From Malus domestica (lineage: Eukaryota; Streptophyta; Magnoliopsida; Rosales; Rosaceae), in the NCBI RefSeq assembly GCF_042453785.1, contig NC_091674.1, positions 4,890,001 through 4,954,000 on the forward strand: a stretch of 64,000 nt of DNA. Direction: 5' to 3'. Below the pieces are notes generated by a model. That model saw only the letters and a list, made by a program, of their open reading frames with translations. It searched no databases and was not told where the DNA came from. Positions within the stretch are counted from its first letter, which is position 1. Each line of letters starts with the position of its first letter. The position numbers and the translations under genes were made by a program. Positions 10,735 through 20,881 of this stretch are shown piece after piece.

Positions 10735-12333
10735 ATAATGGACTTTCAATGACGAACATGAAATAAGTACTTCTTTGGGGGGAGTTAAGTAACTCAGAAG
10801 AGTGTAGAAACTACTTCTTTAACCGTCAAATTAGGAAGGAATAAGTGGTTGTAACATTGAAAAAGATTAAGCATAGAAAAGCAATGGGCCCAGATGATAT
10901 ATCGATCGAAGTGTGGAAAATCTTAGGAGAGACAGGTATATTATGGCTCACAGACCTTTTCAATAGGATTTTGAAAACGAAGAAGATGCGAAATGAGTGG
11001 TGAAAGAGCACTTAGGTGCCTATCTACAAGAATAAGGGCAACATACAAAATTGTATGAACTATAGGGGTATCAAGTTAATGAGTCATACAATGAAGCTCT
11101 GGGAGAGAGTAATTGAGCATAGACTAAGGCAAGAGACACGGGTCTCGAACAACCAATTCGGGTTCATGCCAGGGCGCTCAACCATGGAGGCAATCTATCT
11201 CTTATGAAGATCGATGGAAAGATATAAAGATATGAAAAATGATTTGCACATGGTCTTTATAGATTTGGAAAAAGCGTATGATAGGGTTCCAAGAGACATT
11301 CTTTGGAGGATTTTAGAGAAGAAAGAAGTATGAGTAGCATATATCCAAACTATAAATGATATGTATGATGGAACAAGGACTGCCATAAGAACTCATGAAT
11401 GACAAATTGAAAGCTTCCCCATAATTGTAGGGTTACATCAAGGCTCATCTTTAAGTCCTTACCTTTTTGCATTGGTAATGGATGAGTTAATAGGACATAT
11501 TCAAGATAATATTCCTTGGTGTATGCTTTTCGCAGACGATGTAGTGTTAATAGATAAAACTCAGGAATGAGTAAATGCGAAGCTTAACCTTTGGAGAGAA
11601 GTGTTGGAATCTAAAAGTCTTCACCTAAGTCGGTCAAAGACAAAGTATATGGAGTGCAAGTTCAGTGCAAACGAAGGCTCAAATGAGTTAGGAGTGAGGG
11701 TTGGAGATCAGGAAATACCAAAGAGCGATCGTTTTCGCTACGTATGATCTATCTTGCATAAGAACGGAGAGTTGGATGGAGACCTCAACCATAAAATACA
11801 AGCTGGATGGATGAAGTGGAAGAGTGCATCCAGTGTGTTGTGTAACCATCATATGCCACTAAAGCTTAAGGCAAAATTTTATAGGATGACAATAAAGCTA
11901 GCAATGCTTTATGGCACGAAATGTTAGACGGTGAAGTATGAACACGTACATAAAATGGGTGTAGTGAAGATGAGAATGCTTCGTTGGATATGTGGGCACA
12001 CAAGAAAGGATAAGATTAGGAATGAGGATATTTGAGATAAAGTAGAAGTAGCCGAAATTGAAGGAAAGATGAGAGAAAATCATTTACGGTGGTTTGGACA
12101 TGTGAAACAAGGGCCTACTGACTCTCCGGTTAGAAGATGCGATTACAGGACAGAAGTTCAGGGCCGAAGGAGTAGAGGAAGACCTAGAAAACTTTGGAAA
12201 AGACTGTAAGAAAGATTTAGAGTACTTTGATCTAACGGAAGACGTGACTCAGAACCGAGCTCAATGGCGTTCTATAATTCATATAGCCAACCCCACTTAG
12301 CGGAAAAAAGCTTTGTCGTTGTTGTTGTTGTTA
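10735..12333 (+). mobile_element. RTE-clade LINE, 5'-truncated
   Basis: Reverse-transcriptase blocks appear in order: KAMGPDDISIEVWKIL (about 10880), NYRGIKLMSHTMKLWE (11065), NQFGFMPGRSTMEAIY (11150), [15 protein letters not shown] (11250), LHQGSSLSPYLFALVMDEL (11430) and the catalytic CMLFADDVVLID (11520). The C-terminal MLRWICGHTRKDKIRNED and RGRPRKLWKRL follow. The element ends in CGTTGTTGTTGTTGTTA, typical of plant RTE elements. The endonuclease half is missing and several in-frame stops (for example near 11003, 11207 and 11331) show it is dead. The 110 bp between it and the LTR element (10626-10734) are unassigned. Confidence 0.9.
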
Positions 12334-12572
12334 TATAATTTGTGGGTGTGGCTTCAATGCTACATATCATTTATTGTTTGGAGTATTTTAACTGTTAGAT
12401 TTGATTACAAATCTGTTTAGATTTTCAATTTTCAATTTTTGTTATTTATCTCCATATCAATCAATGCTAAGTAGTAGTGAAGAAATTTTATTGATTTGTT
12501 TATCAAATACCATACATATGGACTAGGGAATCTGTGAGTTGTTTGCGAAGAGTCAACAGTGTATATGTCGGT
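12334..12572 (+). repeat. Dispersed repeat, copy 1 (partner at 57417-57655)
   Basis: TATAATTTGTGGGTGTGGC through GTGAGTTGTTTGCGAAGAG is repeated with modest divergence at 57417-57655 in the same orientation. Here it abuts the RTE LINE on the left and the large inverted repeat on the right, so both appear to have landed in or next to it. No coding content. Confidence 0.75.
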
Positions 12573-15284
12573 GCCTTTCAAAGAGAGAAATGTATGTCTT
12601 CGATAATAACTAGAGATAGGAGAGTATGGATTAGAGGAGTATTACAACAAGACACCTTTCATCTCTTTTTTAAAACGCGAATTTATTTCTTGACTTTAAA
12701 TTTTGAGTCTTTTTTCTAATTTTGATAAACCATATCTATTCCATATCTTCTTTCTTTTTTCCAACTTATCATTTTTTTTCTTTGAACAAAAGATATTATT
12801 TACACTAAAAGGGAGGGGTAGATTTAATCTCACAATGGTTGGCAATAATATGGTCCAAATTCGTCTTTGGAGATAATCGAACCTAAAACCTTTAACTTAC
12901 AAGTGAAAAAAAATATCACTAGATCGTAGTACTAATTGGCGTCACCCGCATGTTTTCAATCTCAATCATCATTATTTCCTGTATTATTCAATGTTCTTAC
13001 AATAGTGAAGGAAAATCCAAATTAGTAGGTAAAATATTATGGGCCAAGTTGATAGGCCTCATCCATGAGCAACCAGTTAATGGACCTCAATCATAAGCAA
13101 CTTGAAAAAGGTTATTATTGTAATATAGTCATCAAGTAAAAGTCCTAATTCGTTTTTCTTGTAAGTTGCTCTCCGAATCTACCCTAACCCTGCCTTGTCT
13201 TTGCACGTCTTGCTCATGGTTTCGTCGCCACGACCTAGACTTGCAGAGCCCTTTCGAGAAATTGTGGTATACCCATTCTACCCGCAGTTTCCCTCTCTAA
13301 TTGTTTTCTTAATGTTTTTGCTTTAAGGTTCATCTTCTTCTCTTTAGCTTCTTGTTTTGTTGTAGCAAGTAGCAACACAAAGAAAGCTACGAAATCCTGA
13401 TAAATTTGGCCTTTTTAGTTGATATTTGATTGAATTTGCATGTGTGTGGATCATGATATTTCTCACTTATTTTATTTTTGGAAAATACCATTAATTTATG
13501 ATGCCCTGGCCATTTTTCTCTGATGATGGCCGATAAAAAACTATGGAAAGGATAATTTTTAAGACCTGGGAACCTTTTTGTAGCAGAGAAAAAAAATTAG
13601 TTACCTTGGTAGCCTTGGTACAACGGAAAAGTTGCTCCTTTATGATCAAAATGTCACAAATTTGATTTGTGAAAATAGTCTCTTTGCAAAGTAAGGGTAA
13701 AACTGTGTACACTAGACGTTCCCTCACCCTCATAAAGCGGGGAGCCTTTGTTTGGTAGTTGTAGTTGGATTTTTGTAGATAGATTTGGCCTTTTTTTTTT
13801 TGGATAAATTTTTTTGTTGAATTTGTAGCATTTTTAAGATGCTTCTATGCAATTTTCATGCATCATAATATTTTTCAATGATTTTATTTTTTTGGGGGTT
13901 TAATGTTTGTTTTATGTAATTTTCATGCATCATGATATTGTTCTATGATTTATATGGTTTTTAGTATAATGGTGCATGAAAATTAAACATAGAACAAACA
14001 TTCAACACCAGAAAAATAAAATCATTGAAAAATATCATGATGCATGAAAATTGCATAGAAGCAACTTAAAATGCTACAACACACAAATTCAACACAAAAA
14101 AATTGGGAGTTTTAACGAAAAGCCCGCGGTATTGTTCACTTTAACGAAAACCCACATTTTTAGACTAAAAAATCAATCATATTACTATTCACTTTACTAT
14201 TTATTTTGTCCTTATCGTTAAAACTCAAAGTTAAAAAAAAAAGCAACCCCAAGACAACAAGGCTCCTCGCTTTGCAAGGGTAGGAATGTCTAGTGTACAC
14301 AACTTTATCCTTTCCATAACTTTTTATTGACCATATTCAGATAAAAGTGGGCAGGGCATCATAAATTAACAGTATTTTACAAAAATAAAATCATTGAGAA
14401 GTATCATGATCCATTAAAATTTCACAACATATGCAAATTCAATAAAATATAAACTAAAAAGGCCAAATTTATCAGGATTCCATAGTTTTCTTTGTGTTGC
14501 TACTTGCTACAACAAACCAAGAAGCTAAAGAGAGGAAGGTGAACCTTAAAGCAAAAACACTGATAAAACAATTAGAGAGGGAGACTGGGGATAGAATGGG
14601 GGTATACCTCAATTTCTCGAAAGGGCTCTGCAATTCTTGGCCGCGGCAACGAAACGGTGAGAGAGACGCGCAGAGACAAGGCAAAGTTAGGGTAGACTCG
14701 GAGAGCAACTTATATGATGAACGAATTTGAGCTTTTACTTGATGACTATATTACGATAGTACCCTTTTTCGGGTTGTTTATGATTGAGGTCCATTAACTG
14801 GTTGCTCATGGATGAGGCCTATTAACTTGGCCCATAATATTTTACTTACTAATTTGGGTTTTCCTTCGCTATTATAAGAACATTGAATAATACAGGAAAC
14901 AATGATGATTGAGATTGAAAACATGCGGGTGACGCCAATTAGTACTACGGTTTAATGGTATTTTTCTTCACTTGTAAGTTAGAAGTTTTAGGTTTGATTC
15001 TCACCAAATGCGAATTTGAACCATATTATAATTATTGTTTACCTATTGTGAGACCAAAGCTACTCTCTCATTTTTAGTGTAAATAATATCTTTTGTTGAA
15101 AGAAAAAAAAAACGATAAGTTGGAAAAAAAATAGGGAATAGATAAAATTAGAAAAAGACTCAAAATTTAAAGTCAAGAAATAAATTCGCGTTTTAGAAAA
15201 GAGATGAAAAGTCTCTTGTTGTATTACTTCTCTATTCCTATCTCTTGTTATTATTGAAGACATACATTTCTCTCTTTGAAAAGA
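12573..15284. repeat. 2.7-kb inverted repeat (arms about 1.35 kb, centre near 13955)
   Basis: The left arm, from CTTTCAAAGAGAGAAATG at about 12573, matches the reverse complement of the right arm ending CATTTCTCTCTTTGAAAAG at about 15284. The match covers nearly the full length: TAATTTGGATTTTCCTTC, GGCCCATAATATTTTAC and TGCATGAAAATTGCATAGAAG pair across the centre. The left arm carries a few private changes and the right arm carries a small MITE (14105-14230). The arms include GC-richer stretches (13150-13290 and 14560-14730) that look like a gene leader, but no protein is recognisable. A transcript across it would fold into a long hairpin. Confidence 0.85.
14105..14230. mobile_element. Small MITE (GGAGTTTTAACGAAAA family), copy 1
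   Basis: The ends are GGAGTTTTAACGAAAAG and TTATCGTTAAAACTC, a short inverted repeat. Other copies lie at 18155-18285 and 41944-42090 with the same interior (CACTTTAACGAAAA, TATTTTGTCCTTATCG). It is absent from the opposite arm of the large inverted repeat, so it inserted after that repeat formed. Confidence 0.75.
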
Positions 15285-15861
15285 CTAACAGATTGTTTGT
15301 TTTCAATTTTCATTTTCTAGACAGCTTGATAACTTAGGGCTTATTTGGCAAGTGCTTTTAAACTACTGAAAGCGTTTTTAGAAAAAATATTTTTAGGTTC
15401 CAAAAACATTTTTTCTAAGGATTGGTTTCAAAACATTTTTTCTAAAGCGTTTTCAATCTAAGATTTGTTATTTTTCTATTCCAATGCTCAAGTAAACCTT
15501 AGTTCCCATTGTTGAAGCATATGTTGCAAAACATTTGTTTGATATCATTTTAACAGATGTTAGACACGACACGAATTCCTTTTAACTTGCATGCATTAAA
15601 CTTGCACATAATTCCCAATGTACATGTGCCTCGGTATTATTTTTCCACGAAACACGATAAAACAGGAGACATGAAATGAGTGAAAAAGAAAAAGACTAAC
15701 ATGAAACATGGTATATAGGTTGCGAACGGCCAAAATGACAGCGTATATATATCTACATCTTCATGTAAGTTTTCTTATTAAATGAGGTGATCATTTTCGC
15801 ACTCCAACTTTCCACAACAGCACTCCTCTCGTTTTTGAAGCGATTTAACATAAAATTATAT
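15285..15861. other. AT-rich intergenic DNA, no gene seen
   Basis: Holds a stretch rich in AAGCGTTTTT/AAACATTTTTTCTAA (about 15345-15460) that resembles a MITE fragment; a similar AGCACTTTT motif recurs near 29200. No open frame worth reporting. Confidence 0.5.
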
Positions 15862-16010
15862 GAGTCTTGCTAAGGAGACTAAATTTGTAAATTAAATGAC
15901 ATGAAATTTGATAATTGGATTATTACTTAAACGTTGATAAACGTGTTCATTTTCTATTGGTGACACATCATTTAGTTCGCAAATTTAACCTATGTAGCAT
16001 TACTCAAAAT
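15862..16010. mobile_element. MITE of about 150 bp
   Basis: The imperfect inverted termini are GAGTCTTGCTAAGGAGACTAAATTTG (in two parts) and CAAATTTAACCTATGTAGCATTACTC. The pair TTGCTAAGGAGACTAAA/GTAGCATTACTC is a common plant MITE layout. The interior is AT-rich and non-coding. Confidence 0.65.
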
Positions 16011-16254
16011 CATATATTAGTTCTAACAAAAATGAAAAGTCACATTTGTCATTCAGCAACATGAAATTCAATTTGATTTAACCATCTAATCATTACACAA
16101 TTGTAATTAAATAAAGTGTTTAAAAACAATATTCTACTAACTAAAAGCATCCCTAAATCGATCATCAATAGAGTGACAAAACATTTATCTCTCCTATGTG
16201 TAAAAGCGATCTCTAAATCGATCATCATTACCTTGATAAATATCAATCTCTTGC

Positions 16255-18000
16255 GCACACTGCGATTGAACTCACTTAGGTGTGTATGCGGCATTCCAAC
16301 TCACTCCACCCTTTGGTTTGACAATGTTTCTACTATATCTTTGGCCTCCAATCCAGTTTTCCATGCTTGCACAAAGCACGTGGAAATTGATTACCACTAC
16401 ATTCGTGAACTTATTCTTGCCAAACTGCTCAAAGTGCAATATATCAATACTCAGCAACAAGTTGCTGATATACATACCAAGTCTCTCTCCAAAGCTCGGT
16501 TTCAATATCTACAATCCAAGCTTTCACTCGGCCCTCTTCCATTCAGCTTGAGGGGGTGTAAAGAGATACACAATAGTTAATTGTAATATTGTTACAAGTT
16601 TGTTACAACTGTTCATGTAACTAATACTAGTTTAATGAGTTAACTAGATTTAATTAGTTACTAAGCTATTTTCCAAGTTGTATATAAACCTGATTGTAAT
16701 TCCTTATTCATTAAGAAATGAAATACTATTAGTTGAATATCAGAGTGCGCAACGAACAAAACTAACAAGAATAATAAGAATATTATTAAACAAACTGAGA
16801 ATGCCGAAACGGCTACAAAACCCTAAGAGACTACATTGTGAATGACTTGATTTCTAATGAATAACAAAACACTCTATTTATAATAAACTAACCCTAAACC
16901 CTAATGCTAACGGGCTAAGCCCAGAAAACCAAACATTAAAGTAAACCTAAATACTAATATTTTCCAACACCCCCCGTCAAACTCATGGCGGTATACAACA
17001 TGAGTTTGCAAACAAGCAGATGTGGATGCAAGCTCCATTAGGCGGACAAGACAAGACAAAGCGAACAAGCGAGCAAACAAACGAACGAACAAACGAGCAA
17101 ACAAACGAACGAACAAACGAGTAAGCAATTTCCATACTACCAACTCCAATCCTCGCGGGCATCTTCTTCAAACGTTGAAGAAGCGGGTGGATGCAATTCA
17201 ACAAATTCCAGTGCTAATGCCAATGCCGATTCTGATGCCGAACAAACAAACAAAAAATTCAACCAAATATACCATATTTCTTTCTTTCTTCTCTTTTCTT
17301 CTGGGCGAAACCGATTGCAGCAAACAAGGCTTGCAAAACCAATTGCAGCAAGCTTCAAAACTTCTAGTGCAAAGTCAACTTGCAGAAGGGGACTTCATTG
17401 GGTTGTGACAGATCCGACTGGTAGGAGTCGGTGCGGGTACCGTGAACAGGTGGTAGCAGCGGAGATGGTGGTGCGGGTTATCTGGACATATTGCAGTGCG
17501 GTGGTGGTGACAAGAACGGCTTCGACTACGGATGAGCGGAAGACGACGGACGAAACTAATACCCAGTAAACTGACAAACAAAACTGATACAAACAAATTG
17601 ACACTAATCAAGAACAGATTAAATCCCAAAGGATCAAACCTGCTCTGATACCAAGTTGAATATCAGAGTGCGCAACGAACAAAACTAACAAGAATAATAA
17701 GAATATTATTAAACAAACTGAGAATGCCGAAACGGCTACAAAACCCTAAGAGACTACATTGTGAATGACTTGATTTCTAATGAATAACAAAACACTCTAT
17801 TTATAATAAACTAACCCTAAACCCTAATGCTAACGGGCTAAGCCCAGAAAACCAAACATTAAAGTAAACCTAAATACTAATATTTTCCAACACTATTTAC
17901 ATGTGTTGTTAGCCTCGTACATTTTAATCATCTGGAAATGTGCAACTGTTTAGTGGCTATTGCATCTTTCTGATGCATAGGTGGTATTAGATTTAGTTAA
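16255..18000 (+). mobile_element. Copia retrotransposon 3' remnant (RNase H end plus LTR), split by a TRIM
   Basis: About 16270-16530 shows Ty1/Copia RNase H features: WFDNVSTISLASNPVFHA, TKHVEIDYHYIRE and the terminal VADIHTKSLSKARF. The purine tract TTGAGGGGG follows, and a 3' LTR starts TGTAAAGAGATACACAA at 16557. The LTR is interrupted at 16730 by the TRIM, and its sequence appears to resume at 17893; its outer end is not resolved. A broken fossil of which only the 3' end remains. Confidence 0.75.
16731..17892 (-). mobile_element. TRIM-type LTR element with near-identical LTRs
   Basis: The LTRs are 16731-16969 and 17654-17892 (239 bp each) with no difference that I can see. The element reads on the minus strand: 5' LTR starting TGTTGGAAAATATTAG at 17892, PBS TGGTATCAGAGC immediately after the LTR (about 17642-17653, initiator-Met tRNA type), purine tract GACGGGGGG before the 3' LTR. 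The target duplication is CTATT (16726-16730 and 17893-17897). The 684-bp interior has no retroviral genes, but holds a GC-richer stretch (17400-17560) of unknown origin and a minisatellite of GAACAAACGAGCAAACAAAC units (about 17057-17130). It looks structurally whole and recent for its class. Confidence 0.9.
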
Positions 18001-18154
18001 TTAATTAACGGGTATCGTAATTATGTGTCGTGCCGATCAAAGCAGAAACTCTAATTCTAGGTGGGGATCCCAAGGACATGACTTGCGAGGCCGCAGAGCA
18101 GATGCATGTAGATCTTCTTGTCGTAGGTAGTCGTGGCCTTGGCGCACACATAAT

Positions 18155-18285
18155 TGGGAACTTTAATGTAAAGTTCTTGGTATTGTTTATTTTAACGAAA
18201 AATTACATTTTTATACTAAAAAGTTAATATTGGAACTATTCACCTTACCCTTTATTTTGTCCTTATCGTTAAAACTCAAAGTTTT
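18155..18285. mobile_element. Small MITE (GGAGTTTTAACGAAAA family), copy 2
   Basis: Shares TTTTAACGAAAAATTACATT, TATTTTGTCCTTATCG and CGTTAAAACTCAAAG with the copies at 14105 and 41944. It sits at the broken end of the first USP piece. Confidence 0.7.
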
Positions 18286-18602
18286 CAAATCATTTTTATT
18301 AATTTTCCTCACATAATTTCATTAACAATCACCTGAAAACGGTACAAATCAATTTGGAAAATAATTTCCGCAGCATCATCGTTGTCTCCCTCCCCACACC
18401 TTTGTTCTTGCCATTGGGTTGAATAGTAAAAGAAGAATCAAATAACCAAAGAGAATAGGTGTGCAGAATGAGAAAAAAGATGTTTGGAAATCATTTTCCA
18501 TCAGTCTTGGATTATCATCAGAGCTATTTATGTGACTTGTATAGTTTCTTTTGGTGGGTGCAGGGCGTTCTTAGGAAGTGTGAGTGACTATTGTGCGCAT
18601 TA

Positions 18603-18842
18603 TTAACCATAAGAATGTCAGGTGGCATAATCTCTGCTATGACATGTGTAATGATTCTATAGTCTTGATTGTTTTAGTTAGTTACAAGTATCCTTGATGG
18701 CCAAGTATCCTAGTCACTATAGATAGTGAGCTAAGTCATTTTCCAATGTAATGAAACTGCTATTGCTGTAATAACAAAGTCTTCTTTCTCTCTTCTTGAC
18801 TTTTCGCATTTCTTCTATCTTTTCATTTCTATGTGTTAAGAC
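18603..18842. mobile_element. Insertion of about 240 bp in the USP coding sequence, LTR-like
   Basis: It separates two adjacent His codons of the USP and is bordered by CGCAT on the left and CACAT on the right, an imperfect 5-bp duplication. Its interior (CACTATAGATAGTGAGCTAAGTC, read in parts, then CCAATGTAATGAAAC) resembles the promoter and polyadenylation part of a short Copia LTR. Clear TG..CA ends were not found, so the class is tentative. Confidence 0.45.
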
Positions 18843-18905
18843 ACATCATGCAACATGCCCAGTTGTGATCGTGAAACCACCAAAGGAGTCTGCAGGAAAA
18901 TAACC

Positions 18906-19298
18906 CTTTTAACTATTGTTCAGCTGCTTTGATTTCTATGTAAGATTGCAGAGAATAAGAACAAGTGAGGAAAAATCAAATAAGAACAAGTGAGGAAATG
19001 GTGTATTTTGTACTCCCTTTTATCACGATAAAAAGAAATACAATGCGAGGTTTATGTATGTTGAAGACAATTAAAAACTATATTGAAGATAATTTATAGA
19101 AAGAAAAAAAATATATATATATATCGATAACATAGGTGAATGATATTTTATTTTGAGATTTTAGAAGAAAGAAAATTTGTATCTTGCTATCGAGTTTAAG
19201 GTGAATCTCTTAGAGCAACTCTTAAATTTGTTAATGAGCGAAACAATTGAGTGGCTCACTCAAATATTGGCGAACTCGCCCTGTCCAGTAGAGATCAA
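18906..19298. other. AT-rich DNA, no gene
   Basis: Contains a short tandem duplication (AAGAACAAGTGAGGAAA twice, about 18957-18997) and an AT run near 19110. No gene or complete element is recognised. Confidence 0.45.
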
Positions 19299-19759
19299 GT
19301 TTTAAAAGATGTTAGGCGCTAGTCGGGCGGCGAGCTGAGGCCTAACGCCTAGGCGGACTAGGTGGATTTAAGTAAATCTATTATATTTCATGTAAATAAG
19401 TGTCTGTTTGTACTTAAAATATTATAATTTCATCATAAACTACAAAATAGAATAACATATATATTATGAAGGATTGGAACATAATGAAAACATAGGGAAC
19501 AAGCCTATAATGTGTGTTCATTTAAGTATTCAACAAGTCTCTTACAATTAAATGAAAAAAAATAAAATTCAAAATGAAAGTTATCTATTTTCTATCTAAG
19601 TAAGTTGCAACCTAGGCGGATGCCTAGGCATTCTAGGCGGGAGCCTTAGCAGGTTTAGGCGCCCTTTCTTAATTTTCAAAGGCATTAATTGATGCGGTGA
19701 CCAGCCGCCTAGTACCTAGCCGGGGCCTAGACAGCGCTAGGCAAGGATTTTTAAAACAA
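19299..19759. mobile_element. TIR element with GCCTAGGCG-rich ends, copy 1
   Basis: The ends are GTTTTAAAAGATGTTAGGCGC and GCGCTAGGCAAGGATTTTTAAAAC, inverted to each other. The sub-terminal regions are rich in CCTAGGCG and its complement around an AT core. A related copy in the opposite orientation lies at about 33926-34345 (shared ATTTACTTAAATCC, TAAACTACAAAATAGAAT). Probably a non-autonomous hAT-like element. Confidence 0.7.
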
Positions 19760-20880
19760 TGGCAGACACTCCCATTTTAGTAGCTATCGAGGTGCCAATC
19801 ATTGGTGAAGGGGACTTCTACGTGAAGAGAGTCATGCTCAGATATTGGGTGGAATCTCTCGTATGATATGTCCGGTGGTATGAGGAAGCCTGTTGTGATT
19901 TTACTTTACTTTTGGAACAACTATTAGATAGGAAGCCTGTTGTGATTTCGCTTTACCTTTGGAACAACTATTAGATCCACATGTGATTTGTCTACGTCCT
20001 GGTTGGAAAGGCCTTTTAAGTAAGTCTCACAATGATAACGCGGTTATTTTCAACAAGGGGATTCTCCAATGGGAATGGAGGAACTCACAATTCACAAAAA
20101 TCGAACCTAAGAAATAAAAATTCATTTGTGAAAAAATATCACCCCGTAAGTGGAAATCATTCCTTTACCATTAAAGTGGATAATAAAATATGTTCAAACT
20201 TGTTAATTTTTCGTCATTGATTTCTTTCAATTCAATGATTCAACTATCTAACCAATTCAACTATTCAATGATCCGACTGCTGTTAACCTTTGACCATTGA
20301 ATCTTCTATTAATCTTTGACCATTGAATCTTCTTTTAACTTATAGCCACGAAATTCTCATTTCTCTCTGTTAGTTTGATTTGATCAGCTTTCAGGGGAAC
20401 ATTACAAGCAGAATGATTTATTATTGCAATCCAGTGAGTTAAGAACCTAATGCATCACCTAGAGGAGTGCTAAGGACAGTCGCCTAAAAATTGCTAAAGG
20501 GCTGTCGCCAGCCGATTGACTGTTGGACGTGGATCATTGTGGAGCGCAGAAGAACGCGCACATCAACAGCTAACAGTAACAGTCCACGCACGGCTGAAGC
20601 ATGCAGAAGGAAGAAACTACAGCATTGTAAACCATTTCAATGCTTTCATTTTAACAGATGTTATGTCAGTGCTGTAGTCATATACCATATTCACAATCTT
20701 TTCTCCCCGAATCAAATATTCACGGTACGGGTCTAAAACAATATACAGTAGGCAGACATGGAAATTTACATAAACGTGATCCTTTGTCTTTGGGAAGTCA
20801 ATGAGTTAGCTTGCTTGCTTGCTTGCATTTAGCCCTGCAATAAACCCCAATCCCCATAATTAAAGCACGAAATCTCAACT
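19760..20880. other. Intergenic, no gene recognised
   Basis: Holds a 45-bp tandem duplication (AGGAAGCCTGTTGTGATTT units at about 19882 and 19930), a repeated TGACCATTGAATCTTCT (20291-20330) and a (TTGC)n run at about 20812-20828. A GC-richer patch (20480-20590) has no recognisable product. Confidence 0.5.
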
Positions 20881-20881
20881 C

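Larger units (their letters stand above)
18010..18905 (+). pseudogene. Universal stress protein (USP) gene, interrupted 3' part
   Basis: Three pieces of the C-terminal half of a plant USP remain. 18030-18150 reads KAETLILGGDPKDM...EAAEQMHVDLLVVGSRGLG, the ATP-binding G-x-x-G region. About 18566-18602 reads AFLGSVSDYCAH, preceded by an acceptor-like GGTGCAG. About 18842-18904 reads HHATCPVVIVKPPKESAGK then stop. The family expects these blocks in sequence, so the gene was cut by a small MITE (18155-18285, at the end of the first piece) and by an insertion of about 240 bp between CAH and HATC (18603-18842). The N-terminal half is not found upstream, where TRIM/Copia DNA lies. Non-functional. 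I recall At3g58450 as the Arabidopsis USP adjacent to RBL15, which would fit the next gene here. Confidence 0.8.

Noticed and set aside
16116-16261. Start of a 154-codon frame reading MFKNNILLTKSIPKS
   Set aside because: This part is a local AT-rich duplication (AATCGATCATCA twice) fused by chance to the Copia RNase H remnant.
17022-17629. Possible gene inside the TRIM (frames of 84-128 codons on both strands)
   Set aside because: The N-terminal part is a minisatellite (KRANKRTNKR), no domain is recognised and both strands are open; kept only as possible captured DNA.
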